Below are positions 34,912-35,886 of a stretch of DNA of 35,886 bases, piece after piece (the stretch's first letter is position 1; each line of letters starts with the position of its first letter). A program made the translations under genes and the position numbers. Origin of the DNA: an uncultured Fidelibacterota bacterium (GTDB lineage Bacteria > Fidelibacterota > Marinisomatia > Marinisomatales > UBA1611); the NCBI GenBank assembly GCA_902611135.1, contig CACLYL010000010.1, positions 1-35,886 of the forward strand, in the 5' to 3' direction. Below the pieces are notes generated by a model. The model did no database searches, was not told the origin of the DNA, and saw nothing but the letters and a program-made list of their open reading frames with translations.

Positions 34912-35886
34912 TATCTATTTCTTTTAAGTTTTTGTTGTATTTTTTTGATTTGCCCAATTAAAGCTTCTCTATTATGGAATTCCTTAATTTTTCGAGCAGG
35001 ATATCCTGCATAGGTATTATTCCCTTCCAAAGATTTAGTAACTCCGGATTGAGCAGCGATTGAAGAGTTTTTACCAATTTTTATATGTGAAGTAACACCA
35101 GATTGCCCTCCAAACGAACAATGATCGTCAACAACAGTACTCCCTGCTATGCCAACCTGCGCTGTAATGAAACAATTTTTACCTATTTTTACATTATGTG
35201 CAATATGTACTAAATTATCAATTTTAGTGGATTCTCCAATTAATGTACTCCCAATTGTGGCCCTATCTATTGAACAATTACTTCCAATTTCAACATTACT
35301 CTCAATTACAACATCCCCGGTTTGAGGAATTTTAATTATACTTTGTTTCTCATTTATAAATCCAAAACCATCAGCTCCAATAACAGTACCACTATGAATT
35401 TTTACATTATCCATGATTTTGATATTATTATAAAGTGTAACATTTGAAAAGATTTTACAATTTTCTCCAATTTCAGTATTCTCTTGAATTACTGAATTTG
35501 AACCAACTTCAGAATAATTCCCAATATTTACTCCTTTTTTAATCACAGCACCAGAATGGATTGTTACATCTTTTCCTAAAGTGACATTTTCCTCTATGAT
35601 AGATTGAGCGGAAATAAAAGGTTGAGCTTTCTTAATTGGATAAAATAGCTTTAAAGTTATTGCCATAGCTAATTGCGGGTTGTTAACAACAATCCCATGT
35701 GAAGATGTTTCATCTAAAAAGCTTTTATTACTTACAAAAAACGCACTCGCATTTGAATGTTTTAAAAACTTTTTATAAAGAGAATTTCCTAAAAAGGTTA
35801 TTGTTTTGGGGTGGCTATTATTAATTTCAGAAACACCTTCAATTAATAAATCCTTATTGCCTATCAATTGGCCTTTGACATATTTA
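34911..35886 (-). CDS. lpxD: UDP-3-O-(3-hydroxyacyl)glucosamine N-acyltransferase (start outside the window)
   Basis: LpxD adds the second acyl chain after LpxC. The frame stays open to the window edge with [17 protein letters not shown], which matches the family's N-terminal uridine-binding domain, so the TTG at 35867 is not the start; about 10-20 residues are missing. The rest has the ITFLGN segment, hexapeptide-repeat beta-helix (about 105-290), the catalytic His of HIAHNVKIG (about residue 225 of the visible part), [17 protein letters not shown], and a basic C-terminal helix. It begins the visible part of the lpxD-lpxC-fabZ-lpxA run. Confidence 0.96.
   Translation of the reverse strand, partial: KYVKGQLIGNKDLLIEGVSEINNSHPKTITFLGNSLYKKFLKHSNASAFFVSNKSFLDETSSHGIVVNNPQLAMAITLKLFYPIKKAQPFISAQSIIEENVTLGKDVTIHSGAVIKKGVNIGNYSEVGSNSVIQENTEIGENCKIFSNVTLYNNIKIMDNVKIHSGTVIGADGFGFINEKQSIIKIPQTGDVVIESNVEIGSNCSIDRATIGSTLIGESTKIDNLVHIAHNVKIGKNCFITAQVGIAGSTVVDDHCSFGGQSGVTSHIKIGKNSSIAAQSGVTKSLEGNNTYAGYPARKIKEFHNREALIGQIKKIQQKLKRNR

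Overview
This is an AT-rich, gene-dense window of about 35.9 kb from a free-living Gram-negative bacterium. The traits point to the FCB superphylum: a TonB-dependent receptor with an N-terminal carboxypeptidase-regulatory-like domain, a secreted protein ending in a type IX secretion (Por) sorting domain, many small secreted beta-rich proteins, and a full lipid A gene cluster. LpxC and FabZ are separate proteins here, whereas Bacteroidetes usually fuse them. Together with the low GC this makes a marine Marinimicrobia/SAR406-like lineage my best guess (moderate confidence, inferred from gene content only). I see no rRNA, tRNA, CRISPR array, insertion sequence or phage genes; the window looks like ordinary chromosome.

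Layout. 1-3775 (+): surface/secreted proteins (a beta-barrel C-terminus cut by the window edge, a T9SS-sorted protein, a DUF971 protein, a propeller-like secreted protein and an S1/P1 nuclease). 3778-4524 (-): gpmA. 4829-7618 (+): a large TonB-dependent receptor, closed by a bidirectional terminator at about 7636-7667. 15226-7670 (-): a seven-gene run of DNA-methyltransferase-like protein, yqeY, cvpA and dnaG, then three envelope genes (AMIN-like + peptidoglycan-binding + PEGA; AMIN-like + PEGA + membrane anchor; coiled-coil + putative barrel). 15366-16786 (+): a small secreted protein and an amidinotransferase/DDAH-like enzyme. 16791-17516 (-): an outer-membrane beta-barrel candidate. 17572-23826 (+): an M23 peptidase followed by nucleoside salvage and transport (cdd, udk, tdk, a CNT transporter), adk and coaE. 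27474-23837 (-): nfeD, floA, a SAM methyltransferase and a small anchored protein. 27566-29715 (+): an LpxL-like acyltransferase, tsaC and a DUF3108 protein. 35886-29716 (-): lpxD, lpxC, fabZ, lpxA, an unknown exported protein, dxr and rseP.

How they work together. The right end makes lipid A and isoprenoid precursors and processes membrane proteins; the LpxL-like acyltransferase could finish the same lipid A. The secreted nuclease, CNT transporter and salvage kinases/deaminase could form a nucleic-acid scavenging route. FloA and NfeD are the usual membrane-microdomain pair.

The most unusual observations concern decoding. (1) A complete DUF3108 gene at 28999-29715 has no ATG, GTG or TTG start near its N-terminus, but has a good Shine-Dalgarno followed by ATT and a textbook signal peptide. 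(2) The unknown gene between lpxA and dxr has its signal peptide split by a T9 run that needs a -1 slip (or one extra T) to read through. (3) The 607-codon envelope gene may also start at ATT. Other points of interest are the three-gene envelope module and an orphan DNA methyltransferase homologue with altered catalytic motifs.
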